Notes under the pieces: model-generated
Told to the model about the DNA's origin: nothing
Databases searched by the model: none
Seen by the model: only the letters and a program-made list of their open reading frames with translations
Part shown: piece after piece, positions 34,301-42,843 of the stretch
Position numbering within the stretch: the stretch's first letter is position 1
Layout: every line of letters starts with the position of its first letter
Translations under genes and position numbers: made by a program
Source of the DNA: Aeromicrobium piscarium
GTDB lineage: Bacteria; Actinomycetota; Actinomycetes; Propionibacteriales; Nocardioidaceae
Length of the DNA stretch: 64,000 bases
Direction of reading: 5' to 3'
NCBI RefSeq assembly: GCF_007421815.1
Contig: NZ_VLNT01000002.1
Location: 330,634 to 394,633, forward strand

Positions 34301-35239
34301 TCAGCCGAGGGCTTCGACGGCCGATTTGGTCGCGGCGTAGTCGGAGTCGTTCAGTGGGATGAACTGCGCGATCGTGGCGATCTCCGCCAGATTCTCGATG
34401 TAGAAGTCGACGTACTCTTTGACCGCTGTGTTGTCAGCGTAGGCCGCGTCGCTGACGTAGATGAACAGCGGACGGGCCAACGGTGTGTAGTCACCCGACT
34501 GGGCCGTCTCGGCCGATGGCGCGACGCATCCGGCGCCGCTGTCGATCTCCAGGGCCTTCAGGCTGTCGGCATTCTCCTCGTAGTAGGAGTAGCCGAAGAA
34601 GCCCACCGCACCTTGAGTTCCGGCCACACCCTGGACCAAGACGTTGTCGTCCTCGGACGACTCGAAGTCTTCACGTAGGATCTCCTGTTCGGATGCGACA
34701 ACATCGGCGTTCATGTAGTCGTAGGTGCCCGAGTCAGTTCCGGGGATGAAACCGGTGATCTTGACGTCCGGGAAGCTGGGATCGAGATCGCTCCAGTTGG
34801 TCGCCGAATCGTCAGGGCCGAAGATCCGCTTGAGCTGATCAACGGTGATGCACTGAACGTCGAGATCGGGATGGACCACGACGGTCAGCGCGTCAGTTGC
34901 GACGAGCAGTTCGGTGTAGTCCGTGCCGGTGTCAGCGCAGGCTGCGGCCTCTTCGTCCTTGATCGGACGTGACGCGTTCGAGATGTCGGTGCGCCCCTCT
35001 TCACAGAAGGCCTTGAAACCGCCACCAGTGCCCGAGAATCCCACCGAGACCTCGATGTTCGAGTTCTCCTCGGCCAAGAGCTCTGCGGCGGTGTTGCTCA
35101 TGGGGTAGACGGTTGATGAACCATCAACAGCGACTTCACCAGAAGTGCCGTCACCGCCGCCGCTACCGCAGGCTGCGGTCGACAGGAGGAATGAAGCGGC
35201 ACCGATGACAACGGCGGCACGCTTGCCGAATCTGCGCAT
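34301..35239 (-). CDS. pstS: Phosphate-binding lipoprotein PstS
   Basis: The 312-residue lipoprotein (lipobox STAACG) has the phosphate-binding residues of PstS in VDGSSTVYP, VGFSGTGGGFKAFCEEG and the ISNASRPI turn, plus PGTDSGTYDY. It captures phosphate outside the membrane for PstCAB. It is the first gene of the operon, and a PHO box lies about 75 bases upstream. Its place next to the arsenic genes suggests it helps select phosphate over arsenate, as high-affinity Pst systems are known to do. Confidence 0.93.
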   Translation of the reverse strand: MRRFGKRAAVVIGAASFLLSTAACGSGGGDGTSGEVAVDGSSTVYPMSNTAAELLAEENSNIEVSVGFSGTGGGFKAFCEEGRTDISNASRPIKDEEAAACADTGTDYTELLVATDALTVVVHPDLDVQCITVDQLKRIFGPDDSATNWSDLDPSFPDVKITGFIPGTDSGTYDYMNADVVASEQEILREDFESSEDDNVLVQGVAGTQGAVGFFGYSYYEENADSLKALEIDSGAGCVAPSAETAQSGDYTPLARPLFIYVSDAAYADNTAVKEYVDFYIENLAEIATIAQFIPLNDSDYAATKSAVEALG

Positions 35240-35315
35240 ATAGCAAGTCCTTCTGGGTTTCAGGCGATTTGGGAACCGCCTAGTCGGTTACATGAACTTG
35301 ATTGATCAAACTCTG

Positions 35316-35337
35316 TCTATGTAAACGATGGGTGAAC
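35316..35337 (-). promoter_or_regulatory. PHO box (PhoP site) upstream of pstS
   Basis: Read on the minus strand the sequence is two 11-base direct repeats, GTTCACCCATC and GTTTACATAGA. This is the form of actinobacterial PhoP boxes (repeats of GTTCACC spaced by 11). A further related unit, GTTCATGTAAC, lies downstream toward the gene at about 35288-35298. It indicates phosphate-starvation control by the host PhoR-PhoP system. The rest of the 240-base gap shows nothing else. Confidence 0.65.
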
Positions 35338-35482
35338 GACCGAGGACTCTGCGATGAATGATCGATAGATGTCTATGCATTGCCCGATCCGTGGAACCAC
35401 CGCGTGCCGCCCACAGCGTCTCGTTCAGGAAGGAGCGGACTGATCGAGTCCGAGGAAACAGGCAGGCTCCGCCTACCTAGAG

Positions 35483-35833
35483 TCATGGCGATACACGCAC
35501 GGCCGACCTGGTCCTGGCGAGACGTAGAAGTCGCTGCGCAGACCGAGTCATCACGCCGGCAACCGAAGCGAACGCCAACCACGCGAATCTGATTGCATTC
35601 CACGCGCACACGAGAGTGACCAGGTTCAACCAGCCCGAAGCGCCCGAGTCGACGTGAGAGGTGAGCCCAGCCGTCGCTGCGAGATACCCCGCCGCCAGAA
35701 CCGACGAGACCGAAAGCATCCATCGCCGGCCGCCTGGACTCCTCAAGTGGCGGATCCGCACATTGCTGGGCGCGTAGGTAGAGAGGACATCTTGGACTCT
35801 TGCTGCGAGGCGGATCGAGAGTGCGAGGATCAT
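35483..35833 (-). CDS. Small membrane protein next to the relaxase gene
   Basis: The 116-residue product has hydrophobic segments at about 40-60 (MLSVSSVLAAGYLAATAGL) and 65-95 (GWLNLVTLVCAWNAIRFAWLAFASVAGVM) with basic ends. I do not recognise the family. Start at 35833 is favoured because GAAGGG lies nine bases upstream; ATG at 35842 is also open. It is transcribed in the same direction as the relaxase, 130 bases downstream of it, and may belong to the conjugation module. No other gene is visible between 35240 and 35963. Confidence 0.5.
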   Translation of the reverse strand: MILALSIRLAARVQDVLSTYAPSNVRIRHLRSPGGRRWMLSVSSVLAAGYLAATAGLTSHVDSGASGWLNLVTLVCAWNAIRFAWLAFASVAGVMTRSAQRLLRLARTRSAVRVSP

Positions 35834-35963
35834 GACGGTCATCCCTTCGAGCGTTGGGCGTGGATCGTGTCGATCTATCAGATGTAACGGACTTGGGTCA
35901 GGTCACGGGTCTTCTGTCGCCGTCCTGTGGACAACTCCACGGTGGAACCAGCCTGTGCAAAAG

Positions 35964-38900
35964 TCACCGGCCGACACCCGATTCCGTGACTGCGTCTACC
36001 CGGGTCGCCTTCTGCTCAGCTGCACGAGTGATCGCGTCGACACGTCGGATCGCCGCTCGGGCTCGGACCCGGTCTTGCCGCTGAGCGTCCTTCTCCGGCG
36101 ACGGGCCCAAGGGCCGAGGTCCGCTGATTCCGTAGCGGTCACGGTACGCAGCCACGGTACGTACTTCCCTAATCCAGCGGCGGACGTCAGCTTCTGACTC
36201 CGGCCGGTCCCCAAGGCTGAGCAGCCAAGGCTCCTTGACGCTAATGGCGCGCTCGACGAGGTCGGCGGACCGGCGCTCTATTTCGGCTTGTCGCTCTTCA
36301 AGCGCTCGCCGCCTTTCGGGGTCCGCCACCTGGGCCGCTGGTGGGATGAGACCAACGATCAGATTCGGGATGACGCGTCGACTGCCGAACCGGCGTGGCT
36401 GTGCGGTGGCGTGGTGGAGTCGGCTGATCAGCACGGCCCCGATGTCGTGGGCGTCGGCGAGCCCCCGGTTCGCGACGAGTCTGGGCAGCAAACCATCGAG
36501 GTCGTAGCCGTGGGCTTCGGCGCGGCGGAACTCTGCGGTCAGCGGGGCAAAGGAGTCGGAAGCCAGGAGTCGTTCGACGTCGGCGTCGTCCAGGCCGATC
36601 TCGTGGACCAACTTCGTCCATCGATCGTGTTGGGCGTCGGCGGCGATGGTCTCGTACTCAGCGGCAAGTTGGGCGATGGAAGACCAGTGTTCGTGCTCGG
36701 CCTCGATCATCTGGTGCGCAGACAACTCGGCACCGGAGCGCTTGAGGATCCCGTACAGCACCGTCCGTGCGGAGATCTCGCCCTCCTGGGGCGGAGTGTG
36801 GGTGTCGTCGGGGTCGTCGAGCGCGACGTAGACGGTGTTCGACCGACGGCCGCGGGTCATCGAGACATACAGGTTCTCCCGATTGGTCCGACCGGATGCG
36901 ACCACGTGGGCGGTATCCACTGTCATGCCCTGGGCCCGGTGAGCTGTAGTGGCGTAGCCGAGGTCCACGCTCGCGCGGACGTATGCCGCGGGCAGCACCA
37001 CTGCACCCGCGTTCTTCTGGTCGAGGCGGGTGGCCAGGACGGACCCGTCGGGCAGGACGTCGGTGATCCGCCACCGGTCGCCGTTGCGGACCCACCCACC
37101 GCGAAGAGATCGGAGATGGCGCTGGTTGCGGCGGGTGATGATCACATCCCCGACCGACGCATGGTTCCCGTCAGCGAGCTCGACCTCACGGCTCGCTTCG
37201 GTCTCGCCGGTGAGGATGCGTTCGGCACGGGCCCGCTGGTTGAGTCGAGTGACGGTGGCGGTTGCTTCGGTGACCAGCACACTCGACAGTCCGGCCCGGT
37301 TGTCGGTGCGCCAGGCGTAGTACGCGGCGTCGGTCGTCTCTTCGGTGCTGCCACTACGGATGCGGTCGTGGTGGAGGTAGGTGCCGATCACGTCGGTGTC
37401 GCCGACCCGCAACGCAGCGGTGGCGGTGGCTTCCCAGTCGTGGTCGAAGCGAAGGATCTCCACCAACTCGGGGGTGTCGTCACGCGAGGCGGCGAGCATC
37501 GAGAACGCACCACCGGCGTCGACCGACTGCAGTTGGGCCCAGTCCCCCACCAGGAGCACCTTCGCGCCAGCGTCGGCGGCCAGATCGGTGATCCGGTCCA
37601 GCGTGTTCGTGCTGGCCAGCGTGGCTTCGTCGATGATCACCAGCTGACCGGGGGTGAACTGGGCGCGGCCGTGGTCGTGCTCGTGGAGCCACTTCGCGGT
37701 GTTGTCACACACAATGCCCAGGTCGTCGGCCAGCACCTGCGCTGCGGCGGCCGACGGCGCCAGTCCGACCACCGAGCCGGGTCCGTGGGTGGTGGTCCAG
37801 GCGGCGTGCAGGGCGCGCATCGCAGTGGTCTTCCCGGCACCGGCTGGGCCGACCAGGAGATCGACCTGCCGGCCCGAGGTGGCGATCTGGGCCAGCGCGT
37901 TCGCTTGCCCGTCAGACAGGTGATGCCCGCACACGTCACGGCTGGTGGCGTCTTCGACCGTGGACAGGGAAGCCGCCGGTGCGGTCTTCGTGTTGGCGCG
38001 GACCAGGAGGCGATCCTCGGCGGCGAGGAGGTCAGCGGAGCTGAAGACCGCGGACTGGCGGGGTCGGAAGCGACTCGAGCCGTCCGACCATCGGAACGCT
38101 TCCGGACTCACCGCGAGTTCGGGCGGGGTGAGACGGATGGATGCCCCGGTGGCGGCGTCGACGATCATCGCGACGACGGCTTCCCGGTCTCGCGGGGTGG
38201 TGAAGCGCCACTCCATCGTCTGCCGCGATGCCTCGGCCCACAGGTTCCAGTGCCGCCAGGTCGATCGCCTCTCCCCCACCACCGCCACCACCTGACGTCC
38301 AACCTCAGTGACCATGTCGAACTGCACGTTCTCGGCACACAGTGTTGTCTTGGCCTCATGGCCGACCACCGAACGGGACCAGCCCGTGGGGTTCGAGCCC
38401 AGCAGGCCCTCGGCGCGGTCGTGCCAACCAGCGGTTAGCTCGGCCAGGGAGTGCAGTTCCTTCTCGGGGCGGGTGGCAATCGTCGCCCTCGCCCGGAGTT
38501 CGATGATCGTCTTCGTCGACGGCCGCCGGCCATGCTTTGCGGCGAACTCCACGATCAGCCGATCGGCCTCGACATCGACGTCGCGGGAACGGTTCGAGAA
38601 CTCCGCGATCAGGCCTTCGTTGACGCCGGTGATCTCCAAGGCTTCGTTGCGGTCGGCGCCGCGGCCGCGGCGGTCCCAGGCGACTCCGAGCCGCCGGGTT
38701 AGCAGGTCGGCGAGCACTGCGTTGTAATGCTCGGAGATCGCGACGATGCTGCGGTGGATCGCGACGCTGTCCAGACTGCGCCACTTCTGGTCGTACACGG
38801 TGCGGACCTTGTTGGAAACCACCACGTGGGTGTGCAGTTGCGGATCACCGCAACGCGAATCCCAGTGGTCGTACGCCGTCGCCGCCACCCCGGCCACCTC

Positions 38901-39506
38901 GTGCTGCGCGACCGCACCGTTCCGGGCGTTCGCCCCTGCCCGGGTGACCGCCACTTCGCGCTCGAAGAACTCCAGCACCTCAGCGACCGCGTCGTGGTGC
39001 GCCTGCACCAGCTGCACCTGCAGGTCGGCGTCCGCAAGCCCCCACAGCACGGAGACCGACTTCGGCACACTGAACGTCAGATCGAACCCCGACACCGCAG
39101 TTTTCGGACCACGCACTTCCTCCTCGCGGGTGATCCGAGCGACCGCGTCCGCGCGTGCCTCTGTCGTCAGAGTAGCGTTGAGCCCGGCGATGCGGTTGTC
39201 GATCCGCTCCTGGATAGACGGATACGTCGGATAGCCCCGCCCCAGTCGTTCGCCGGTGATCGGGTCGCGGCCGTGCACCAGGAGCAGTTCGAGCTGCGAC
39301 GGCATCACCTCTGCACCAGCTGTGAGTTGGCCACTGCCGAACTCGCGGACGCCAGAGCCCAACCAGACGCCGGGTGGAGTGCCGGCCTCGGTGTAGTAGC
39401 GCGTCATCGGGGTGCGCAGCGTCCGGTTACCGTCGCCCACGACGACGCTCTTGAGCAAATAGTCGCACCCGTGTCCGGGACTCATCTTCCGCAGCGAAAC
39501 CGTCAC
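35964..39506 (-). CDS. MobF-family conjugative relaxase-helicase (TrwC/TraI-like)
   Basis: The 1180-residue protein has an N-terminal TrwC relaxase domain (about 1-300). It starts MTVSLRKMSPGHGCDYL, has tyrosines in MTRYYTEAG for nicking, and the metal-binding histidines in DPQLHTHVVVSN. A C-terminal superfamily 1 helicase follows, with Walker A GPAGAGKTTAM near 520, Walker B VIIDEATLAS, GDWAQLQSVDAGG and TAHRAQGMTVDTAHV. It nicks DNA at oriT and unwinds the transferred strand. The GTG at 39506 is chosen because GGAGG lies six bases upstream; the open frame upstream shows no domain. It points to a conjugative rather than merely mobile island. Confidence 0.93.
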   Translation of the reverse strand: MTVSLRKMSPGHGCDYLLKSVVVGDGNRTLRTPMTRYYTEAGTPPGVWLGSGVREFGSGQLTAGAEVMPSQLELLLVHGRDPITGERLGRGYPTYPSIQERIDNRIAGLNATLTTEARADAVARITREEEVRGPKTAVSGFDLTFSVPKSVSVLWGLADADLQVQLVQAHHDAVAEVLEFFEREVAVTRAGANARNGAVAQHEVAGVAATAYDHWDSRCGDPQLHTHVVVSNKVRTVYDQKWRSLDSVAIHRSIVAISEHYNAVLADLLTRRLGVAWDRRGRGADRNEALEITGVNEGLIAEFSNRSRDVDVEADRLIVEFAAKHGRRPSTKTIIELRARATIATRPEKELHSLAELTAGWHDRAEGLLGSNPTGWSRSVVGHEAKTTLCAENVQFDMVTEVGRQVVAVVGERRSTWRHWNLWAEASRQTMEWRFTTPRDREAVVAMIVDAATGASIRLTPPELAVSPEAFRWSDGSSRFRPRQSAVFSSADLLAAEDRLLVRANTKTAPAASLSTVEDATSRDVCGHHLSDGQANALAQIATSGRQVDLLVGPAGAGKTTAMRALHAAWTTTHGPGSVVGLAPSAAAAQVLADDLGIVCDNTAKWLHEHDHGRAQFTPGQLVIIDEATLASTNTLDRITDLAADAGAKVLLVGDWAQLQSVDAGGAFSMLAASRDDTPELVEILRFDHDWEATATAALRVGDTDVIGTYLHHDRIRSGSTEETTDAAYYAWRTDNRAGLSSVLVTEATATVTRLNQRARAERILTGETEASREVELADGNHASVGDVIITRRNQRHLRSLRGGWVRNGDRWRITDVLPDGSVLATRLDQKNAGAVVLPAAYVRASVDLGYATTAHRAQGMTVDTAHVVASGRTNRENLYVSMTRGRRSNTVYVALDDPDDTHTPPQEGEISARTVLYGILKRSGAELSAHQMIEAEHEHWSSIAQLAAEYETIAADAQHDRWTKLVHEIGLDDADVERLLASDSFAPLTAEFRRAEAHGYDLDGLLPRLVANRGLADAHDIGAVLISRLHHATAQPRRFGSRRVIPNLIVGLIPPAAQVADPERRRALEERQAEIERRSADLVERAISVKEPWLLSLGDRPESEADVRRWIREVRTVAAYRDRYGISGPRPLGPSPEKDAQRQDRVRARAAIRRVDAITRAAEQKATRVDAVTESGVGR

Positions 39507-39631
39507 CACCCACCTCCTCGAACACAAGGTGTGCCGGGTGTTCCACCTCGCTGTGCCAGAGGTGTGACCGGATTGAGCGGTGGGGCTGCGGAGCAGTCGA
39601 TTTCGAGCGAGCGCGGGCGGTGGGCGGTGGC

Positions 39632-39691
39632 TGTGCACCTGGTCGATGAGGTGCACACAGGAGGAAACAAATGTTGCGCAAATCACATTTG
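39632..39691. other. Candidate oriT: two stacked inverted repeats upstream of the relaxase
   Basis: TGTGCACCT (39632-39640) and AGGTGCACA (39649-39657) form perfect nine-base arms around eight bases. Eleven bases later CAAATGT (39668-39674) and ACATTTG (39685-39691) form seven-base arms around ten bases. Inverted repeats of this size next to the relaxase gene are typical of MobF origins of transfer. The region 39660-39691 is AT-rich for this genome. I cannot locate the nick site. Confidence 0.45.
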
Positions 39692-39780
39692 ACTGGCTCA
39701 ATGGGGGGAGGCGGTGAGCTCGGTGCGACCGCTATCGGGGTGCCGTCGGCTGCTCTCTCGGGAACTTCCCGCGGGGGCGG

Positions 39781-40413
39781 ATGGACTCGGCCATGACGAA
39801 ACTCTCCGGAACGTTCTCGGTCGCGACGGCAGTATTTCTGCTCGCCGCAATGGCCGCCTGCGGCTCGGACTCCGACGCCGAACCAGCTCCGAAACCGTCC
39901 ACCAGCGCGTCCTCCTCTCCGGCCAGCCCCACTCCCTCGACGGCGGGTTCCCCAGAGGACTCCGCAGCCACCGCGGCCGAAGGTGCCGTCGCTGACTACT
40001 ACGCGCTCACCGATCTCTTGCTCCAGGACGACACTGTCTCGCTCGACCGTCTGGAGGAGGTCGCGATCAGCACCCAGCTCTCGGCGCAGAAGAACTTCCT
40101 GACGACCGAGCGTGCTGCTGGAACCCAGCAGCGCGGTGACACGAAGATCGCCGAGACCACGGTGCAGTCGGTCAGCTTGGACAACTCGGACCCGAAGGTC
40201 GGCCGCGTCCCGTCGGTGACGATCGACGTCTGTTGGGACGTCAGTGCCGTCGACGTCGTGGATGCCTCCGGCAAATCGATGGTTCCCGCTGACCGGCCTG
40301 ACCGCGGATGGACTCGACTGACCGTCGCGAACTACACCTGGGACACCGATCCCGACACGGGCTGGCGCGTTGCTGGCGGCGAAGACCTGGAGAAGACCCC
40401 GTGCGCCGGGTGA
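39781..40413 (+). CDS. Hypothetical lipoprotein of the conjugation module
   Basis: The 210-residue protein has a lipoprotein signal (lipobox AAMAAC), then a Ser/Thr/Pro/Ala-rich linker of about 45 residues and a globular domain of about 130 residues with the block DYYALTDLLLQDDTVSLDRLEEVA and a C-terminal WDTDPDTGWRVAGGEDL. It resembles lipoproteins encoded in actinobacterial conjugative elements but I know no function. ATG at 39781 follows GGGGGCGG; ATG at 39793 is possible. It opens a long plus-strand operon that continues into the Tad locus. Confidence 0.7.
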   Translation: MDSAMTKLSGTFSVATAVFLLAAMAACGSDSDAEPAPKPSTSASSSPASPTPSTAGSPEDSAATAAEGAVADYYALTDLLLQDDTVSLDRLEEVAISTQLSAQKNFLTTERAAGTQQRGDTKIAETTVQSVSLDNSDPKVGRVPSVTIDVCWDVSAVDVVDASGKSMVPADRPDRGWTRLTVANYTWDTDPDTGWRVAGGEDLEKTPCAG

Positions 40414-41360
40414 GTACGCGGCTCGTCGCGCTACTGCCCCTCCTCGTCGGGTGCCTGATCGGCATCGCTGCTTCCCCGGCTGCCGCAGATTCCAAGACCG
40501 TCTGCCAGCAGACACACCCGACCACCGGCAAGTGCCTGGTGTGGGTGGTCGTCGAGGTGCCAGGCAACGAGAACGTCGACGACGGCCCAAAAGACACCGG
40601 CTCCGGCCAGAGCTGCTACTGGGACGGCACGAAGCAGGGCATCAGCAAGCCACCACCAGGACCGGTCCCCTGCACTTCGGAGTACGGCTACTGGTCGAAC
40701 ACCTATCGCTGCTACATCCGCCTCCTCGACCCTCAACCGCCAGCCGGCGACCCGGCTTGGGAGGGGCATGAGCCTGGCGATGGGGCGGTGTATGACTGCT
40801 ACCAGCCGCAGGTCCATCTGCTCATCCACATCTGGGCTGATAGCCCTCCGGAGAACTCGGGCACAGGGCCGAGCCCGCGCGACGTCGCGCAGTTGGCCAT
40901 CGACGATATGGCACTACGCGCGATCGACGTCGGGATCACGCCAGAGCCAGGAGCGAATCGGGTCGGGTTGGTCGGGATGCCGGTGTGGATGTGGGCGGCC
41001 AACCCTGACGACCACACCTACGGACCGATCACCGCCACCGCCAGCGCAGGTGGGATCACGATCACCGCGACGGCGAACGTGCAGAAGGTGACGTGGCAGA
41101 TGGGCGACGGCACCACCATCGAGTGCCGAACGGCAGGGACGCCGTACACGGCCGCCTACGGAAAGAAGTCGTCACCGGACTGCGGTCACGTCTACACGAA
41201 GTCGAGCGCCGGAGAGCCCGGTGGCACCTACACGGTGACGGCAACGTCGTCGTGGGTGATCACGTGGGAGGGCGCCGGTCAGACCGGAACCATCCGTCTC
41301 GACGGCCTGCAGAGGTCGGTCGAGATCACCGTCGGAGAGGCACAGGTGCTCGTGGAGTAG
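40401..41360 (+). CDS. Secreted Cys-rich hypothetical protein
   Basis: The 319-residue protein has an N-terminal signal peptide (LVALLPLLVGCLIGIAAS ending at PAAA) and eight or more cysteines in its mature part, such as KTVCQQTHPTTGKC and QSCYWDG. Later comes VQKVTWQMGDGTTIECRT with the look of a PKD-like beta-sandwich. It is presumably exported with disulfides. The GTG at 40401 has GGAG eight bases upstream; a GTG at 40410 would give a GTGA overlap with the preceding gene. Proteins of this type recur in actinobacterial conjugative elements beside SAF-domain and TadZ-like genes. Function unknown. Confidence 0.7.
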   Translation: MRRVSTRLVALLPLLVGCLIGIAASPAAADSKTVCQQTHPTTGKCLVWVVVEVPGNENVDDGPKDTGSGQSCYWDGTKQGISKPPPGPVPCTSEYGYWSNTYRCYIRLLDPQPPAGDPAWEGHEPGDGAVYDCYQPQVHLLIHIWADSPPENSGTGPSPRDVAQLAIDDMALRAIDVGITPEPGANRVGLVGMPVWMWAANPDDHTYGPITATASAGGITITATANVQKVTWQMGDGTTIECRTAGTPYTAAYGKKSSPDCGHVYTKSSAGEPGGTYTVTATSSWVITWEGAGQTGTIRLDGLQRSVEITVGEAQVLVE

Positions 41361-41387
41361 CGGGCAGCGGCGAGAGGGCAGACGAAG

Positions 41388-42062
41388 ATGAGCAGCACCG
41401 CGACACGGTATGAGCGATCGCAGGTTCCCCCTCCGGTCTCTGCCGAGCCACCGTTGCCTCCACCTCCGAAGCTGCGACGACGTCCAGCCCTCATCGCTGC
41501 TGCGGTGGTGTCGATCTGCCTGGGTGCGATCCTCGGCGGTTGGGCATGGACTGCCACGACCAACACCCAAGAAGTCCTCGCCGCACGTGCCGACATCGAG
41601 CGCGGGGCGATCATCGAGGCCGACGACCTGGTCCGGGTCCGGGTCAACAGCGACCCCGCCTTAAAACCGGTCGGTGCGAGTTCTTTGGACTCGGTCGTCG
41701 GGCAGCGCGCCGCCGTCGACATCGCGGCCGGTTCGCTGCTGACGCCCTCGTCGTACGCCGACTCGGTAGTGCCGGCCGAGGAGATGTCGGTCGTCGGCGT
41801 CGCGCTCACGTCGTCGCAGGCACCCGGGATGAATCTGCAGACGGGTGATCGGGTGCGGGTAGTCGCAACACCTGCTGAGGGCAGTGAGGCTCCGACTGGT
41901 GTTCCCTCGTTCAGCGAGGCCGAGGTGGTCGGCGTTCGAGTCTCTGATGACACCGGTCAGCTCGTCGTGGATCTCTTGGTCCCCCGCGCCGAGGCGGCCG
42001 CTCTGGCCGCCCAGATCGCGACCGGGAACGTCGCGATCGTGCTGGACTCCAGGGCGCGGTGA
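41388..42062 (+). CDS. SAF-domain membrane protein (CpaB/RcpC-like)
   Basis: The 224-residue protein has a Pro-rich cytoplasmic start, one membrane helix (ALIAAAVVSICLGAILGGWAW) and an external SAF domain with ARADIERGAIIEADDLVRVRV and VGQRAAVDIAAGSLLTPSSY. It matches the CpaB/RcpC group of Tad pilus assembly proteins, here in the small form usual for actinobacteria. It starts 28 bases after the upstream gene with GAGAGGG before it, and heads the Tad block. Confidence 0.82.
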   Translation: MSSTATRYERSQVPPPVSAEPPLPPPPKLRRRPALIAAAVVSICLGAILGGWAWTATTNTQEVLAARADIERGAIIEADDLVRVRVNSDPALKPVGASSLDSVVGQRAAVDIAAGSLLTPSSYADSVVPAEEMSVVGVALTSSQAPGMNLQTGDRVRVVATPAEGSEAPTGVPSFSEAEVVGVRVSDDTGQLVVDLLVPRAEAAALAAQIATGNVAIVLDSRAR

Positions 42063-42066
42063 CGTC

Positions 42067-42843
42067 ATGGCTGTCATTGCGCTCTGCTCTGCGTCCGGCT
42101 CCCCGGGAGTCACGACGACCGCACTCGGGATAGCGTTGCTGTGGCCACGACCGGTGCTGCTGGTCGAAGCGGACGCCACCGGAGGGTCCGGCATCTTGGC
42201 GGGCTACTTCCGCGGCATCAAGTCCTACGACCGGGGCCTGGTCGAACTGGCCCTCTCGGCTGACGACGTGGCCGACCTGCTGCCCCGCATCGCACAACCG
42301 ATCGGGTCCTCGACCGCTGCGTTCATCCCCGGCCCACGGGCCCACACCCAGGCACCGGCACTCACCGGACTCTGGGGCCCGCTGATGACGGCGCTGCAGG
42401 ATCTCGAAGCGACTGGCCAGGACGTCATCGTCGATTGTGGTCGCCTCGGTCTGGTCGGGTGGCCAGAGCCCGTGCTCGCCGAGTCAGATCTCTCCTTGAT
42501 CCTGTGTCGAACGCACCTGCCTGCCATCGCGGCCACCCGGTCATGGGCCGAAGCCGTCCAGCGTGGTCATCCGGCGTGGGCGAACCCTGGCGTGATGCTC
42601 GTGGGCGAGGGGCAGCCGTATTCGGCCAGGGAGGTCAGCAACGTTCTCGGGCTGCCGGTCCATGCAGTGGTCACCGACGATCCGGAGTCCGCAGCGGTCT
42701 TGCACCGCGGCGTGAGGATCCCTGACCGGTTCGATCGCAGGCCGTTGGTTCGCAGCCTTCAGGCCGCGATCTCCGCGATCCACGCCGCTGTGAACGCGCG
42801 GCGCAATGGCCTCGGCGCGGAGGTGCTCTCCGATGTCCAGTGA
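42067..42843 (+). CDS. TadZ/CpaE-like ATPase (ParA/MinD fold)
   Basis: The 258-residue protein has a deviant Walker A region, SASGSPGVTTTALGIALLW, typical of TadZ-like relatives of ParA in which the usual lysines are changed, then LLVEADATGGSG and VDCGRLG (Walker B). TadZ proteins place the pilus machine at the cell pole. It starts five bases after the SAF gene and overlaps tadA by 11 bases, which supports cotranslation. Confidence 0.8.
   Translation: MAVIALCSASGSPGVTTTALGIALLWPRPVLLVEADATGGSGILAGYFRGIKSYDRGLVELALSADDVADLLPRIAQPIGSSTAAFIPGPRAHTQAPALTGLWGPLMTALQDLEATGQDVIVDCGRLGLVGWPEPVLAESDLSLILCRTHLPAIAATRSWAEAVQRGHPAWANPGVMLVGEGQPYSAREVSNVLGLPVHAVVTDDPESAAVLHRGVRIPDRFDRRPLVRSLQAAISAIHAAVNARRNGLGAEVLSDVQ

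Noticed and set aside
36288-38438. 716-codon open frame on the plus strand opposite the relaxase gene
   Set aside because: It lies wholly antisense to the MobF relaxase-helicase, whose motifs are complete, and its own product has no domain. Such frames are common opposite high-GC genes.
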